Below are positions 18,038 through 30,541 of a stretch of 64,000 nucleotides of DNA, piece by piece. The stretch's first letter is position 1. Every line of letters begins with the position of its first letter. Both the position numbers and the translations under genes were made by a program. The notes beneath the pieces are model-generated. The model ran no database searches, was not told the origin of the DNA, and saw only the letters and a program-made list of their open reading frames with translations. Source of the stretch: Polynucleobacter sp. UK-Kesae-W10 (GTDB lineage: Bacteria; Pseudomonadota; Gammaproteobacteria; Burkholderiales; Burkholderiaceae); contig NZ_JACVQB010000002.1 of the NCBI RefSeq assembly GCF_018881575.1, forward strand, positions 186,001 to 250,000. Reading direction: 5' to 3'.

Positions 18038-20797
18038 ATGGCAACAACAGTAAAAGTACTCGCTAAAGAATTAAAACGTACCGCGCCAGACCTCTTGGAG
18101 CAGTTAAAGGCGGCCGGTATTGAAAAAGGTTCTGAGGACGACAGCATTACCGAAAAGGACAAAACTGTCCTGCTCGAGCATTTGCAAAAAGCGCATGGTA
18201 ATGCGGATGCGGGCGCTCGCAAAAAGATTACTTTAATCAAGCGCGAGAGCTCTGAAATTCGTCAGGCTGATTCTGCTGGGCGTACGCGTACCGTGCAGGT
18301 TGAAGTGCGTAAAAAGCGTGTGCTCGTTAAGGCGGGAGATAAAGCGCTTGAAGAGACGCCGGCAGCGCCAGCAAAAGAAGTGGCACCTGCTGCTCCAGCT
18401 AAACCCATTCTTTCTGAGGAAGAGTTAGAAAAGCGTGCAGCTGAGGCAACACGTCAAGCTGAGTTATTAGCGCGCCAAGAAGCAGAAATGAAGGCGGCTG
18501 AAGAGGCTCGCCAAAAAGAAGTGGCCGCCCCTGTCGCAGAGAAAGAAGTGAAAGTTGCTGACGAAGCTCCGGATGCTGCTGCAGCTGCTGCTGAGAAAAA
18601 AGCGCAAGCTGATAAAGCGGCTAAGGATTTGGCTGCAAGCAAAGAAAAAGAGTTGGCTGATATTCGTGTTCGCCGTGCTGCTGCTGAAGCAGAAGCATTG
18701 GCTATCCGCGACATGATGAGTGCGCCTGCTCGGGTTCTCAAAGCGCCAAGCGAAATTGCTGCTGAAGAAGCCAAAAAAGGTACTTTGCATAAGCCTGCTA
18801 AGGTCGAAGGTGCAGACGATAAGAAAAAGGCCGCCGTTAAAGTTGGTGGCAAAACCATTAAGTCTTCTGAGACATCCTCTACTTGGCAAGAAGAAGGCGC
18901 CAAGAAACCGGGCGGCCTCAAGACTCGCGGTGATTCCTCTGGTGGCGTAGGTGGTTGGCGTTCTGGCGGTGGCCGTAAAAAGCAACGTCAAATTGCTGAA
19001 GCTAACGTAGACACCAACTTCCAAGTTCCTACTGAGCCAGTAGTGCGCGATGTTCATGTTCCTGAAACCATTACGGTTGCTGAGCTTGCCCATGCGATGG
19101 CGGTGAAGAGTGCAGAAGTGATTAAGTTATTGATGGGCATGGGTCAGATGGTCACCATCAACCAAGTGCTTGATCAAGATACTGCCATGATCATTGTCGA
19201 AGAGATGGGTCATAAAGCCCATGCTGCGAAATTGGATGATCCAGATTTAGATTTGGGTACAGATGGTCATGATGCTGAGTTGTTGCCACGTCCTCCGGTA
19301 GTGACGGTGATGGGTCACGTTGACCACGGTAAAACTTCTTTGCTCGATAAGATTCGTGCAGCAAAAGTAGCTACTGGCGAAGCTGGTGGTATTACTCAGC
19401 ACATCGGTGCATACCACGTAGAAACACCACGCGGCATGATTACCTTCTTAGATACTCCGGGTCACGAAGCGTTTACCGCAATGCGTGCGCGCGGTGCTAA
19501 GGCAACCGATATCGTGATCTTGGTTGTTGCTGCAGATGATGGCGTGATGCCGCAAACCAAAGAAGCGATTCACCATGCGATTGCTGGTGGCGTTCCCTTG
19601 GTTGTAGCAATCAACAAGATTGATAAACCTGAAGCTAATCCAGAGCGCGTAAAAACTGAGCTGGTAGCCGAGCAAGTGGTGCCTGAAGAGTACGGTGGCG
19701 ATGTGCCATTTATTCCAGTCTCTGCTAAATCGGGCGAGGGTATTGATGCTTTGTTAGAGAACGTGCTCTTGCAGGCGGAGATCCTCGAACTCAAGGCTCC
19801 TAAAGATGCTCCAGCACAAGGCTTGGTGATTGAGGCCCGTCTTGATAAAGGTAAGGGTCCAGTGGCGACTGTTTTGGTTCAGTCCGGTACGCTGAAGCGT
19901 GGCGACATGTTGTTGGCTGGCTCAACCTTCGGTCGTGTGCGCGCCATGATGGATGAAAACGGTAAGCCATGTAATCAAGCGGGTCCTTCTATTCCGGTAG
20001 AGATTCAAGGTTTGGCAGAAGTGCCGGCCGCTGGTGAGTCTGTTCAAGTAGTTCCAGATGAGCGCAAGGCTCGCGAGATCGCTTTATTCCGTCAAGGCAA
20101 GTTCCGTGATGTGAAGTTGGCGAAACAGCAAGCAGTCAAGCTTGAAACTATGATGGAAAATATGGGCGAAGGCGCGATCGAAGCCAAGTTGTTGCCATTA
20201 ATCATCAAGGCAGATGTACAGGGTTCTCAAGAGGCCTTGTCACAATCATTGATGAAGCTATCTACCCCAGAGGTGAAGGTGCAAATCGTTCACGCTGCAG
20301 TTGGTGGCATTACTGAGACCGATGTGAACTTGGCGGTTGCTTCTAAGGCCGTGATTATTGGCTTTAACTCCCGTGCAGATGCTGCAGCTCGTAAGCTGGC
20401 AGAAAACAATGGTGTAGATATTCGATATCACAACATTATTTATGACGCGGTAGATGAAGTGAAGTTAGCCTTGAGCGGCATGTTGACTCCAGATAAGAAA
20501 GAAGAAGTCACTGGCTTGGTCGAAATTCGTCAAGTCTTCTTGGTATCCAAAGTTGGCGCAATTGCTGGTTGCTTGGTGGTTGACGGCATCGTCAAACGCA
20601 CTTCAAGCGTCCGCCTCTTGCGTGACAATGTGGTTGTCTGGACGGGTGAATTGGATTCTCTTAAGCGCTTCAAAGATGACGCTAAAGAAGTTCGTGCCGG
20701 TGTTGAGTGCGGACTGTCATTAAAAGGCTACAACGATATTAAAGAGGGTGATCAACTCGAAGTGTTTGAAGTTACCGAAGTTGCTCGTTCACTGTAA
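18038..20797 (+). CDS. infB: Translation initiation factor IF-2
   Basis: GTPase that brings initiator tRNA to the 30S subunit. At 919 aa it has the long proteobacterial form: N-terminal IF2_N helical domain, about 270 residues of Ala/Glu/Lys-rich linker, a second IF2_N-like segment near 340-390, then the G domain with [10 protein letters not shown] (about 425-434), DTPGHEAF and NKID, followed by domains II, III and IV (fMet-tRNA binding) ending [10 protein letters not shown]. It lies in the conserved rimP-nusA-infB-rbfA-truB order. Confidence 0.97.
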   Translation: MATTVKVLAKELKRTAPDLLEQLKAAGIEKGSEDDSITEKDKTVLLEHLQKAHGNADAGARKKITLIKRESSEIRQADSAGRTRTVQVEVRKKRVLVKAGDKALEETPAAPAKEVAPAAPAKPILSEEELEKRAAEATRQAELLARQEAEMKAAEEARQKEVAAPVAEKEVKVADEAPDAAAAAAEKKAQADKAAKDLAASKEKELADIRVRRAAAEAEALAIRDMMSAPARVLKAPSEIAAEEAKKGTLHKPAKVEGADDKKKAAVKVGGKTIKSSETSSTWQEEGAKKPGGLKTRGDSSGGVGGWRSGGGRKKQRQIAEANVDTNFQVPTEPVVRDVHVPETITVAELAHAMAVKSAEVIKLLMGMGQMVTINQVLDQDTAMIIVEEMGHKAHAAKLDDPDLDLGTDGHDAELLPRPPVVTVMGHVDHGKTSLLDKIRAAKVATGEAGGITQHIGAYHVETPRGMITFLDTPGHEAFTAMRARGAKATDIVILVVAADDGVMPQTKEAIHHAIAGGVPLVVAINKIDKPEANPERVKTELVAEQVVPEEYGGDVPFIPVSAKSGEGIDALLENVLLQAEILELKAPKDAPAQGLVIEARLDKGKGPVATVLVQSGTLKRGDMLLAGSTFGRVRAMMDENGKPCNQAGPSIPVEIQGLAEVPAAGESVQVVPDERKAREIALFRQGKFRDVKLAKQQAVKLETMMENMGEGAIEAKLLPLIIKADVQGSQEALSQSLMKLSTPEVKVQIVHAAVGGITETDVNLAVASKAVIIGFNSRADAAARKLAENNGVDIRYHNIIYDAVDEVKLALSGMLTPDKKEEVTGLVEIRQVFLVSKVGAIAGCLVVDGIVKRTSSVRLLRDNVVVWTGELDSLKRFKDDAKEVRAGVECGLSLKGYNDIKEGDQLEVFEVTEVARSL

Positions 20798-20809
20798 GTC
20801 GTAGTCCAT

Positions 20810-21187
20810 ATGCATAAAACCAGCCCGCATCGTAACCAGCGTCTCGCCGATCAAATTCAGCGAGACCTGGCCGAGCTTATTCCTCGCGAATTACGCAGCT
20901 CCAGCTTGGGTTTGATTACCTTACAAAGTATTGAACTTTCGCCGGACTTAGCGCATGCCAAAGTATTCTTTACTGTTTTGGGTGCTGAGCCTGAGCATGC
21001 ATTAAAGGCGCTTCAGGAAAAAGCAGGCTACTTACACTCTCTTTTGTTTAAGCGTTTGCATATTCATACTGTGCCAACCTTGCATTTTCACTATGACAGC
21101 TCAGTAGAGCATGGTATTGAAATGTCCCGATTGATTGATCAAGCAGTCGATAGCGATCGCAGCGATCCAGCGGACGAGACTAAATAA
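20810..21187 (+). CDS. rbfA: 30S ribosome-binding factor RbfA
   Basis: Cold-adaptation and 16S maturation factor of 125 aa with a KH-like fold. Recognised from [15 protein letters not shown] near the N-terminus, the [17 protein letters not shown] strand-turn, and [20 protein letters not shown] near the end, all typical of RbfA. Twelve bases after infB, and its stop TAA shares its last base with the ATG of truB. Confidence 0.96.
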   Translation: MHKTSPHRNQRLADQIQRDLAELIPRELRSSSLGLITLQSIELSPDLAHAKVFFTVLGAEPEHALKALQEKAGYLHSLLFKRLHIHTVPTLHFHYDSSVEHGIEMSRLIDQAVDSDRSDPADETK

Positions 21188-22098
21188 TGTCTAATCGTAT
21201 CGACGGCGTGGTATTGCTGGATAAACCTATGGGTATGAGTTCTCAAGGTGCGGTCACAGCCGTCAAACGCGCATTTAATGCTGATAAAGCAGGCCATACC
21301 GGTACGCTTGATCCGATGGCCACAGGCTTATTGCCAATCTGCCTGGGCGAGGCTACTAAATATTCTCAAGATTTGCTAGAGGCTGACAAAACCTACGTTG
21401 CCCAAGTGAAGTTCGGTTCTCGTACCGATACTGGCGATGCTGAAGGTCTCACGATCGAAGAATTACCATTACCAAATTTTGAAAATGCGGATGCTATTCA
21501 AAAAGCGTTGGATGCACTGTTACCAAAATTTACCGGCGCCATTGCTCAAGTGCCACCGATGTATTCAGCGCTAAAGCGTGATGGCAAGCCGTTATATGAA
21601 TATGCTCGTGCTGGCGTGGAATTGGAGCGTACTCCCCGTGAGATTTCGATCCATAAAATTCGCTGGACTAATATCCAGTGGCCCGAAGCTACTTTAGAAG
21701 TGACCTGTAGCAAAGGTACCTATATTCGTGTGCTTGCTGAAGATTTGGGTAACGCCTTAGGTTGCGGTGCTCATTTAGTGGGCTTGCGTAGAACAGAAGT
21801 AGGGCACTTAACCCTGGAGCAGTCTTTTACGCTGGATTCTATTCAAAAAGGCTTACTTGATAGCTCTAGCTATATTCTGCCAGTGGATGCGTTGTTGCAG
21901 ACCTTGCCGCATCTCACGGTCGACGAGCAGCAAGCCAAGCGCCTAGAAATGGGCCAGCGAGTTCCACTGAACTTACCTTCTATCGAGGCATTAGTACGAA
22001 TTTATCGTGCTACTGCTGCTCCACATAACTTTATTGGAACTGCGGATTGGCGTTCTGGGGTATTACACCCAAAGCGCTTGATTTCGCAGGCGTCTTAA
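21187..22098 (+). CDS. truB: tRNA pseudouridine(55) synthase TruB
   Basis: Makes pseudouridine 55 in the T loop of nearly all tRNAs. 303 aa. Catalytic Asp in GHTGTLDPMATGLLP (about residues 36-50), the LLEADKTYVAQVKFG motif, and RTEVGHLTLEQ toward the end of the core; the C-terminus is a PUA-like extension (about 240-303, AKRLEMGQRVPLN). Overlaps rbfA by one base. Confidence 0.96.
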   Translation: MSNRIDGVVLLDKPMGMSSQGAVTAVKRAFNADKAGHTGTLDPMATGLLPICLGEATKYSQDLLEADKTYVAQVKFGSRTDTGDAEGLTIEELPLPNFENADAIQKALDALLPKFTGAIAQVPPMYSALKRDGKPLYEYARAGVELERTPREISIHKIRWTNIQWPEATLEVTCSKGTYIRVLAEDLGNALGCGAHLVGLRRTEVGHLTLEQSFTLDSIQKGLLDSSSYILPVDALLQTLPHLTVDEQQAKRLEMGQRVPLNLPSIEALVRIYRATAAPHNFIGTADWRSGVLHPKRLISQAS

Positions 22099-22135
22099 CA
22101 ACCCTTTTATTTATCTTTAACTTTAGAAGCTTCAC

Positions 22136-23953
<1,818 letters not shown>

Positions 23954-23971
23954 GTAGACTCAAGCTTCAAT

Positions 23972-24000
23972 ACAAAAGTCACCTCCGGGTGGCTTTTGTT
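23972..24000 (+). terminator. Intrinsic terminator after typA
   Basis: A 12-bp stem with one G-U pair (23972-23983 with 23988-23999, loop TCCG), the descending arm ending CTTTTGTT so that the T-run is part of the stem. Ends the translation-gene block before tex. Confidence 0.75.
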
Positions 24001-24062
24001 CTTCAGTCAGTGCCGATATTCCAAAAATAGAAACATAATTCAGTTTTAGAAAAAGTAAATAC

Positions 24063-26417
24063 ATGCTGCCATCGATTGAACAACGTCTTGCCCAAGAACT
24101 TTCTGCCAAACCCAATCAAGTCGCTGCAGCGGTAGCCTTGCTAGACGAAGGCGCCACTGTACCGTTTATTGCCCGCTACCGTAAAGAAGCAACAGGTGGT
24201 CTTGATGATGCGCAATTGCGCCTCTTAGAGGAGCGCTTAAGCTATTTAAGAGAGCTCGAAGAGCGTCGCAAGACTATCGTGGCCTCAATTGAAGAGCAGG
24301 GGAAGATGACTCCCGAATTGCTCAAAGCAATTTTGTTGGCCGAAGATAAAACACGCCTAGAAGATCTATACCTGCCATATAAACCTAAGCGAAGAACCAA
24401 AGCCCAGATTGCGCTTGAGGCTGGTTTGGAGTCATTGGCCAATGACTTGTTGGCTAATCCCAGTCTAGACCCAGAGGTCGAGGCAGCTAAATATATCAAG
24501 CCTGCTTTTAAGATCGAAGAAACTGAGAACCCAGGTGTACCCGATACCAAAGCAGCGCTGGAAGGTGCGCGTCAAATTCTGATGGAGCGTTTTGCAGAAG
24601 ATGCTGCCTTGGTTCAGTCACTTCGAACTTACCTGCAAGATCATGGCGTTGTGGAATCGAAGGTCATTGCAGGCAAAGAGCAAGAGGGTGAGAAGTTTGC
24701 CGATTATTTTGATTATTCAGAGTCTATCAAGACGGTTCCCTCCCATCGCGCGTTGGCGCTCTTTAGAGGTCGTCGTGAACAAGCATTAATGGTCAGTCTG
24801 CGCTTGGATTCTGAAGAGGAGAAACCAAAGTGGGATGCACCACACAATCCCTGTGAAATGCGGATTGCTAATCATTTTAAGATTAAGAATGAAGGTCGCA
24901 AGGCTGATGCATGGCTTTCTGATACCGTCCGCTGGACCTGGCGCATCAAATGCTCGCTCCACTTGGAGACTGAGTTGATGACAGCATTGCGTGAGCGCTC
25001 GGAAACTGAGGCGATTAATGTCTTTGCCCGCAATCTCAAAGACCTACTCTTGGCGGCACCAGCCGGCCCAAGAGTTACTATTGGATTGGACCCTGGTATG
25101 CGTACCGGTGTGAAGGTTGCAGTAGTGGATGAAACCGGAAAAGTAGTCGATACCGACGTGATCTATCCGCACCAACCAAAAAATGATTGGACTGGCTCCC
25201 TTGTCACGTTGGCTAAATTGGCTGAGAAACACAAGGCGACCTTAATTTCCATCGGTAACGGTACCGCTTCGCGTGAAACCGATAAATTGGCGCAAGATTT
25301 GATTAAGGCGAAACCCGAATTGGGTCTTACCAAGATCGTCGTTTCAGAAGCGGGTGCTTCGGTCTACTCTGCTTCAGAATATGCATCAAAAGAATTGCCT
25401 GGCATGGATGTGTCTTTGCGCGGTGCAGTATCAATCGCCAGAAGATTGCAGGATCCATTAGCAGAATTAGTCAAGATTGATCCAAAATCGATTGGAGTCG
25501 GTCAATATCAGCATGATGTGATGCAAACCCAATTGGCTAAATCCCTGGTGGCTGTAGTAGAGGATTGCGTGAATGCGGTAGGGGTAGATGTAAACACTGC
25601 CTCTGCACCATTACTGGCAAGAGTTTCTGGTTTATCTAGCACGGTAGCGGAAGGCATTGTTGCCTATCGCGATAGTAAGGGTGCCTTTAAGTCCAGAATG
25701 GACCTAAAGAGTGTGCCCCGCCTGGGCGACAAGACCTTTGAGCAGGCAGCAGGTTTCTTGCGCATCATGAATGGTCAAGATCCATTGGATGCATCCGCTG
25801 TTCATCCCGAATCCTATCCATTGGTTGAGAAAATTCTGAAAGACATCAAGAAGGGCGTCAAAGAGGTGATCGGTGATGCGAGTCTCTTAAAGTCTTTGTC
25901 ACCAGAGAAATATGCAGATGGTCAGTTTGGTGTACCGACTGTCACAGACATTCTTAAGGAATTAGAAAAGCCTGGTCGCGATCCACGCCCAGAATTTACA
26001 ACGGCCACCTTTAAAGAGGGGGTGGAAAAAATCAGCGACCTGAAGGTTGAGATGATTCTAGAGGGTGTAGTAACAAACGTTGCAGCCTTTGGCGCATTTG
26101 TAGATATTGGCGTTCATCAGGATGGTCTGGTGCATATCTCCGCACTTTCCAATACCTTTGTAAAAGACCCGCATACGGTTGTTAAAGCTGGGCAAGTGGT
26201 TAAGGTGAAGGTATTGGAAGTGGATGAACAGCGCAAACGAATTGCTTTAACTATGCGCCTATCAGATGAGGCACCTAAAGCTGGGACCAAGCCAGAGCAA
26301 AAAGCCCCAAATCATCGCCCTAGATCAACTGAGGCTAGAAAGCCCCAAGATGATAGAAGACAGGCTGCTCCTATGAATAATGCAATGGCGATGGCTTTGG
26401 CTAAGCTCAAGAAGTAA
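24063..26417 (+). CDS. tex: Tex family RNA-binding S1 domain protein
   Basis: Homologue of Tex (E. coli YhgF, related to eukaryotic Spt6), a nucleic-acid binding transcription accessory protein. 784 aa with the full order: N-terminal helical Tex domain with [18 protein letters not shown] (about 30-47), YqgF RNase-H-like domain (about 335-460, with [19 protein letters not shown]), two helix-hairpin-helix repeats (about 500-570), and the S1 domain (about 655-725, [20 protein letters not shown]). The last 50 residues are a basic Pro/Arg/Lys tail. Confidence 0.95.
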   Translation: MLPSIEQRLAQELSAKPNQVAAAVALLDEGATVPFIARYRKEATGGLDDAQLRLLEERLSYLRELEERRKTIVASIEEQGKMTPELLKAILLAEDKTRLEDLYLPYKPKRRTKAQIALEAGLESLANDLLANPSLDPEVEAAKYIKPAFKIEETENPGVPDTKAALEGARQILMERFAEDAALVQSLRTYLQDHGVVESKVIAGKEQEGEKFADYFDYSESIKTVPSHRALALFRGRREQALMVSLRLDSEEEKPKWDAPHNPCEMRIANHFKIKNEGRKADAWLSDTVRWTWRIKCSLHLETELMTALRERSETEAINVFARNLKDLLLAAPAGPRVTIGLDPGMRTGVKVAVVDETGKVVDTDVIYPHQPKNDWTGSLVTLAKLAEKHKATLISIGNGTASRETDKLAQDLIKAKPELGLTKIVVSEAGASVYSASEYASKELPGMDVSLRGAVSIARRLQDPLAELVKIDPKSIGVGQYQHDVMQTQLAKSLVAVVEDCVNAVGVDVNTASAPLLARVSGLSSTVAEGIVAYRDSKGAFKSRMDLKSVPRLGDKTFEQAAGFLRIMNGQDPLDASAVHPESYPLVEKILKDIKKGVKEVIGDASLLKSLSPEKYADGQFGVPTVTDILKELEKPGRDPRPEFTTATFKEGVEKISDLKVEMILEGVVTNVAAFGAFVDIGVHQDGLVHISALSNTFVKDPHTVVKAGQVVKVKVLEVDEQRKRIALTMRLSDEAPKAGTKPEQKAPNHRPRSTEARKPQDDRRQAAPMNNAMAMALAKLKK

Positions 26418-26426
26418 GATGAGTTT

Positions 26427-27254
26427 ATGGAGCAATTCCTCAGCAATCAGCAGCTTATTTACTTTCTACCACTGATCGCAGTAGCGATCTTGGTGGAGTC
26501 GCTCGTCTATCGGTGGCGCTACCAAAAATCCTACCCATGGGTAGAAAGCGCTACTTCGCTGGGTGTTGGGGTAGGGCATCAAATTACCGGCATCATCAAT
26601 CGCTTACTGATTCAGGGCGTGATGGCTAGTTTTATTTGGCAATATCGACTCTTTACGATTCCGAACGAGTGGTGGACTTACCCAGCGTTATTTTTAGGGC
26701 TAGAGTTTTGCTACTATTGGTATCACCGTGCATCGCATGAAGTCTTCTTGATGTGGGCAACACACAGCACACATCACTCTCCAAACGAAATGACTCTCTC
26801 AGCTGCCTATCGCTTAGGTTGGTTGCCATTTTTATCGTTTACCTGGGTATTTTTCTTCCCTTTAGTCTTCATTGGTTTTTCTCCCATTGCAGTCTTTACG
26901 ATGCTATCCATCAACTTGATGTATCAATTCTGGTTGCACACCAAATTGATACCAAGATTGGGATTTTTGGAGGGCATTATCAATACGCCCTCAGCTCACC
27001 GGGTGCATCATGCAAGCAATCTCCAGTATTTAGATAAGAATTACGGCGGAATCTTGATGATTTTTGACAGAATATTTGGTACTTACATTAAAGAAGATCC
27101 CAATACTGAAATTGTGTATGGCCTCACACATCCCAATTACTCAAAGAACCCTGTCAATGTGGTTTTTAGCGTCTGGAAACAGTTAGTCAAAGGCGTCATG
27201 CAGAAGCCTACCTTGAGCGAGAAGCTCAAATTCATCTTTTCTCCGCCGCAATAA
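26427..27254 (+). CDS. Sterol desaturase / fatty acid hydroxylase superfamily membrane protein
   Basis: A 275-aa membrane di-iron oxygenase of the FA_hydroxylase superfamily. The three histidine clusters that bind iron are present: HRASH (about 101-105), HSTHH (about 112-117) and HRVHH (about 190-195). Four or more hydrophobic segments surround them. Bacterial members hydroxylate or desaturate lipids; the substrate cannot be told from sequence. Ten bases after tex, so possibly co-transcribed. Confidence 0.87.
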   Translation: MEQFLSNQQLIYFLPLIAVAILVESLVYRWRYQKSYPWVESATSLGVGVGHQITGIINRLLIQGVMASFIWQYRLFTIPNEWWTYPALFLGLEFCYYWYHRASHEVFLMWATHSTHHSPNEMTLSAAYRLGWLPFLSFTWVFFFPLVFIGFSPIAVFTMLSINLMYQFWLHTKLIPRLGFLEGIINTPSAHRVHHASNLQYLDKNYGGILMIFDRIFGTYIKEDPNTEIVYGLTHPNYSKNPVNVVFSVWKQLVKGVMQKPTLSEKLKFIFSPPQ

Positions 27255-27298
27255 GCCTCAAGAACGCTTAAATAGTCTGTCATGAATCTGTAATAATC

Positions 27299-27318
27299 AT
27301 TTCTATATAATTGGAAAT
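27299..27318 (+). promoter_or_regulatory. arsR promoter with overlapping inverted repeat (candidate ArsR operator)
   Basis: ATTTC (27299-27303) and GAAAT (27314-27318) form an inverted repeat around a TATAAT -10 hexamer (27306-27311). The hexamer ends only 7 bases before the arsR ATG at 27319, so the mRNA would be leaderless or nearly so, and there is no Shine-Dalgarno. A repressor on this repeat would block polymerase directly, as expected of an autoregulated ArsR operon. Confidence 0.5.
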
Positions 27319-27648
27319 ATGAAAAATACTGATGCCGTACAGGCTTTTCTTGCTTTAGGGCAGGAATCTAGACTCAATATATTCCGTTTGATCGTTCAGC
27401 GCGGTGATATTGGCTTAACACCTACTCAAATTATTGAAAAATTAGGTATTCCGAACGCCACTCTGAGCTTTCACTTAAAAGAATTAGCCCAAGCTAATCT
27501 GCTTTTGGTTGAGCGCCAAAGTCGCAATCTAATTTATCGCCCCAATGCAAAGTTAGTCCAGGACCTAAGCATATTTCTTTTAGATAACTGTTGCGGTGGT
27601 AAAGAGTGCGCGCCCGTCAAAGTTCATAAGAAGGTAAAGTCGACATGA
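27319..27648 (+). CDS. arsR: ArsR family arsenite-responsive repressor (C-terminal cysteine type)
   Basis: Small winged-helix repressor, 109 aa, with helix-turn-helix TPTQIIEKLGIPNATLSFHL (about 35-54). It lacks the CVC motif of the E. coli-type arsenite site in the DNA-binding helix. Instead it carries Cys91, Cys92 and Cys97 in NCCGGKEC near the C-terminus, resembling the C-terminal site described for Acidithiobacillus ferrooxidans ArsR. It should derepress the operon on binding As(III) or Sb(III). Overlaps arsC by four bases. Confidence 0.9.
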   Translation: MKNTDAVQAFLALGQESRLNIFRLIVQRGDIGLTPTQIIEKLGIPNATLSFHLKELAQANLLLVERQSRNLIYRPNAKLVQDLSIFLLDNCCGGKECAPVKVHKKVKST

Positions 27649-28124
27649 AGCCATACAACATTCTTTTTCTATGTACCCACAATTCAGCACGCTCTGTTAT
27701 CGGTGAAGCCCTCGCTTCCACACATGCTAGTGGACAGTTTGTAGGTTACTCTGCAGGCTCTACGCCAGGCACAACAGTGAATCCCTTTGCAGTAGAAATT
27801 GCTAAAGAATTGGGATACCCAGAATCAAAGCTACGAAGTAAAAGCTGGGATGAATATGGCTTACCTGATGCTCCGAAGATGGATTTCATCATCACCGTAT
27901 GTGATAACGCTGCTGGCGAGGTGTGCCCATTCTGGCCGGGAAAACCAGCGACGGCCCATTGGGGATTCCCGGACCCATCTCAAGTTCAGGGCTCTGACGA
28001 GGACAAAAGAAGGGCCTTTAAAGGGGTCATGATCGGGCTCAAAAAGCGTCTAGATTTACTGGCATCCATGCCATTGGATAAGCTCGATTCTATGTCTTTA
28101 AATGCTGTTCATACCCAATCCTAA
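27645..28124 (+). CDS. arsC: Arsenate reductase ArsC (low-molecular-weight phosphatase type)
   Basis: Reduces As(V) to As(III) for export. 159 aa with the LMW-PTP P-loop CTHNSARS at 10-17, and further cysteines in VCDNAAGEVCPFWPG (about 85-99) typical of this arsenate-reductase branch. Catalytic Asp is in the FPDPSQ segment (about 106-111). Start overlaps arsR by four bases; acr3 begins seven bases after its stop. Confidence 0.93.
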   Translation: MKPYNILFLCTHNSARSVIGEALASTHASGQFVGYSAGSTPGTTVNPFAVEIAKELGYPESKLRSKSWDEYGLPDAPKMDFIITVCDNAAGEVCPFWPGKPATAHWGFPDPSQVQGSDEDKRRAFKGVMIGLKKRLDLLASMPLDKLDSMSLNAVHTQS

Positions 28125-28131
28125 AATCTAA

Positions 28132-29175
28132 ATGACAACTCTTACTAAACAACTCTCCTTTCTAGATCGTTATTTAACGGTTTGGATTTTTGTTGCAATG
28201 GCCCTTGGTATCGGATTGGGCTATTACATTCCTGGCATGGAGGGATTTATCAATTCCTTTCAGGTTGGCGCTACCAATTATCCCATTGCGATAGGGTTAA
28301 TTTTGATGATGTATCCCCCGTTTGCAAAAGTGCGATACGAAGATCTACCGGATGTTTTTAGAGATAAGCGCATCTTTGGCATCGCTTTTCTGATGAACTG
28401 GATTATTGCTCCAGCATTCATGTTTTTGCTGGCAATTACCCTTGTGCCCAATCAGCCAGAATATATGGCTGGCCTGATTTTGATAGGCATTGCTCCTTGT
28501 ATTGCAATGGTAATCGTTTGGAATGATATTGCTAAGGGTTCGACGGAGTATGCAGCTGGTCTGGTCGCATTTAATGCCATCTTTCAAGTGCTTTTCTTCA
28601 GCCTTTATGCCTATGTATTTTTAACGGTGCTACCGCCTTATTTTGGCTTGATTAGCACGCAAGTTAGCGTGACAATTGGCGAGATCGCCAAGACCGTATT
28701 TATTTATCTAGGTATCCCTTGTATTGCTGGGCTGTTAACACGCTTTGTGATGCTTAAGTTTGTTTCCAAGGAGTGGTATCACGAGCACTTTGTGCCTAAG
28801 ATTGGCAAGATTACCTTAATAGCTTTGTTATTCACCATCGTGGTGATGTTTAGTCTGAAGGGTAAGTTAATTCTGCAACTTCCTGGCGATGTATTGACTA
28901 TCGCAATTCCATTATTGATTTTCTTCGCAGTGATGTTTCTGCTAACGTTTTTCATTACGACCAGAATGGGCATTGATTATCAGCGTTGCTGCACTTTGTC
29001 CTTTACGGCATCGAGCAATAATTTTGAATTGGCAATTGCGGTTGCGATTGCTGTATTTGGAATCAATTCAGGGGCAGCTTTTGCTGCTGTTATTGGCCCA
29101 TTGGTGGAAGTGCCCATCATGATTGGCTTGGTTTCTTTAGCTTTAGCGATTAGAGATCGGTTCTTCAGGGTTTAA
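28132..29175 (+). CDS. acr3: ACR3 family arsenite efflux transporter
   Basis: Proton-coupled arsenite exporter of the BART superfamily, 347 aa, about ten membrane segments. It shows the conserved Cys-containing motif [19 protein letters not shown] (about 120-138) and the late [13 protein letters not shown] motif (about 294-306). No clear Shine-Dalgarno precedes ATG 28132, so it may rely on translational coupling to arsC. Completes a minimal arsR-arsC-acr3 operon. Confidence 0.94.
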   Translation: MTTLTKQLSFLDRYLTVWIFVAMALGIGLGYYIPGMEGFINSFQVGATNYPIAIGLILMMYPPFAKVRYEDLPDVFRDKRIFGIAFLMNWIIAPAFMFLLAITLVPNQPEYMAGLILIGIAPCIAMVIVWNDIAKGSTEYAAGLVAFNAIFQVLFFSLYAYVFLTVLPPYFGLISTQVSVTIGEIAKTVFIYLGIPCIAGLLTRFVMLKFVSKEWYHEHFVPKIGKITLIALLFTIVVMFSLKGKLILQLPGDVLTIAIPLLIFFAVMFLLTFFITTRMGIDYQRCCTLSFTASSNNFELAIAVAIAVFGINSGAAFAAVIGPLVEVPIMIGLVSLALAIRDRFFRV

Positions 29176-29218
29176 CCAAGTCGATCGCCTAAAATAGAGC
29201 TCTAATTAATAGGGCGCT

Positions 29219-30124
29219 ATGAGTATTCAGGTTAATGCCGAAGGAGTATCAGCATCTCGGGTATTTTTGCCTGCTGATCAATCTCACCTAAACTTATTGC
29301 AATTCTTCATTGCTCAATTTCCCCGTATTCCAGCAAGTGAATGGGAAGAGCGCTTTAACGATAACCTCATTCTGGATATAGAGGGTCAGCCACTCTCGGC
29401 TAATGATCCATATCAACCCAATACCCATTTGATGTACTTCAGGAGATTGGCTCGCGAGCCAGAGATTCCTTTTGAGGAACAGATTCTGTATCAAGATGAG
29501 CATATTCTGGTTGCAGATAAACCCCATTTCTTGCCAGTGACACCAAGCGGCTTATATTTGCATCAGACCTTGCTCAATCGCCTCAAGAAAAAGACAGGCA
29601 TTCAGGCACTTAGTCCCATTCATCGCATTGATCGAGATACTGCGGGACTAGTTGTCTTTTCCATCAATCCTGAGGAGAGGGCGCAATATCAAAATCTATT
29701 TCGGGATCGTGCTGTCACAAAGGTATATGAAGCAATTGCGCCTTATTCGGATGCATTGGCAACGCGGTTACCTATGACTTATCAAAGTCGTATTGAAGAG
29801 TCTGAACATTTTCTGCAAATGCAGGAAGTGGAGGGCGAATCTAATTCAGACACTTTGATAGAGCTCGTTGAAAATGAGGGTCCCTGGGCTAGGTATCGAC
29901 TTACACCAGGTAGCGGTAAGAAACATCAATTGCGTTGTCATCTCAATGCATTAAGTATTCCGATTAAGTTTGATCAGATCTATCCGGTTCTCACGCCCTA
30001 TCAAGAATATGACTTGGATTTCTCAAAACCTCTGCAGTTATTGGCTAAGGACTTGGCTTTTCTAGATCCCATTACTCAAGAAAAGCGGGCCTTTTCCAGC
30101 GAATTCAGTCTGGATCGGCTCTAA
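29219..30124 (+). CDS. RluA family pseudouridine synthase
   Basis: A 301-aa pseudouridine synthase of the RluA superfamily. Catalytic Asp in HRIDRDTAGLVVFS (about 136-149), preceded by ILVADKPHFLPVTPSG (about 97-112) and followed by KVYEAIAPY and the C-terminal GKKHQLRCHLNALSIPI. The first 80 residues do not look like a canonical S4 domain. Related to the TruC/RluA-type enzymes; target site (tRNA or 23S rRNA) is not clear from sequence. Confidence 0.9.
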   Translation: MSIQVNAEGVSASRVFLPADQSHLNLLQFFIAQFPRIPASEWEERFNDNLILDIEGQPLSANDPYQPNTHLMYFRRLAREPEIPFEEQILYQDEHILVADKPHFLPVTPSGLYLHQTLLNRLKKKTGIQALSPIHRIDRDTAGLVVFSINPEERAQYQNLFRDRAVTKVYEAIAPYSDALATRLPMTYQSRIEESEHFLQMQEVEGESNSDTLIELVENEGPWARYRLTPGSGKKHQLRCHLNALSIPIKFDQIYPVLTPYQEYDLDFSKPLQLLAKDLAFLDPITQEKRAFSSEFSLDRL

Positions 30125-30226
30125 ATTAGATTAAAAACCCTGTTTTTGGGCTAAAAACGCCCACCTGCACTAAAAACTAGCATTAAAACTTAGCAAGATA
30201 TTAGCTCTACAGCTAGTATTTGGTTC

Positions 30227-30541
30227 ATGCTTTCCAAACTCCGTTACCGCTGGTTGTTAAATCGATTGAGACACCAGTCCGTTGGGCTTGAGGAATGCAA
30301 TCCTGATTTGGTGGCTGAGTATGCTAAGGCGACTGGAGCGAAGGTTATCTACAGGGTCAATGAACAACCTCACTGCCCACAACTCAGTCGTGATTTTGAC
30401 AAGCTGGTGAAGCACAAATTGATGAAACGAAGACGCTCCTATTTATATGATTTGAGCGGATTCATGGTGGCTCCACGATCTACCTATGTGTATCGTGTGG
30501 AGCCAAAGATGATTCATTCCACAACATGGGTAGATCGTTAA
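30227..30541 (+). CDS. Small basic hypothetical protein
   Basis: A 104-aa protein that I do not recognise. It is basic, especially at the start (KLRYRWLLNRLRHQ) and middle (HKLMKRRRSYLY), with no membrane segment or signal peptide. It may bind nucleic acid or membrane surface, which is a guess. Its stop TAA shares a base with an ATG of the following diguanylate cyclase gene, so the two are likely translated together. Confidence 0.65.
   Translation: MLSKLRYRWLLNRLRHQSVGLEECNPDLVAEYAKATGAKVIYRVNEQPHCPQLSRDFDKLVKHKLMKRRRSYLYDLSGFMVAPRSTYVYRVEPKMIHSTTWVDR

Noticed and set aside
30130..30160. GGGC-TAAAAAC-GCCC hairpin after the RluA-type gene as terminator
   Set aside because: Only four pairs and no T-run on the forward strand.
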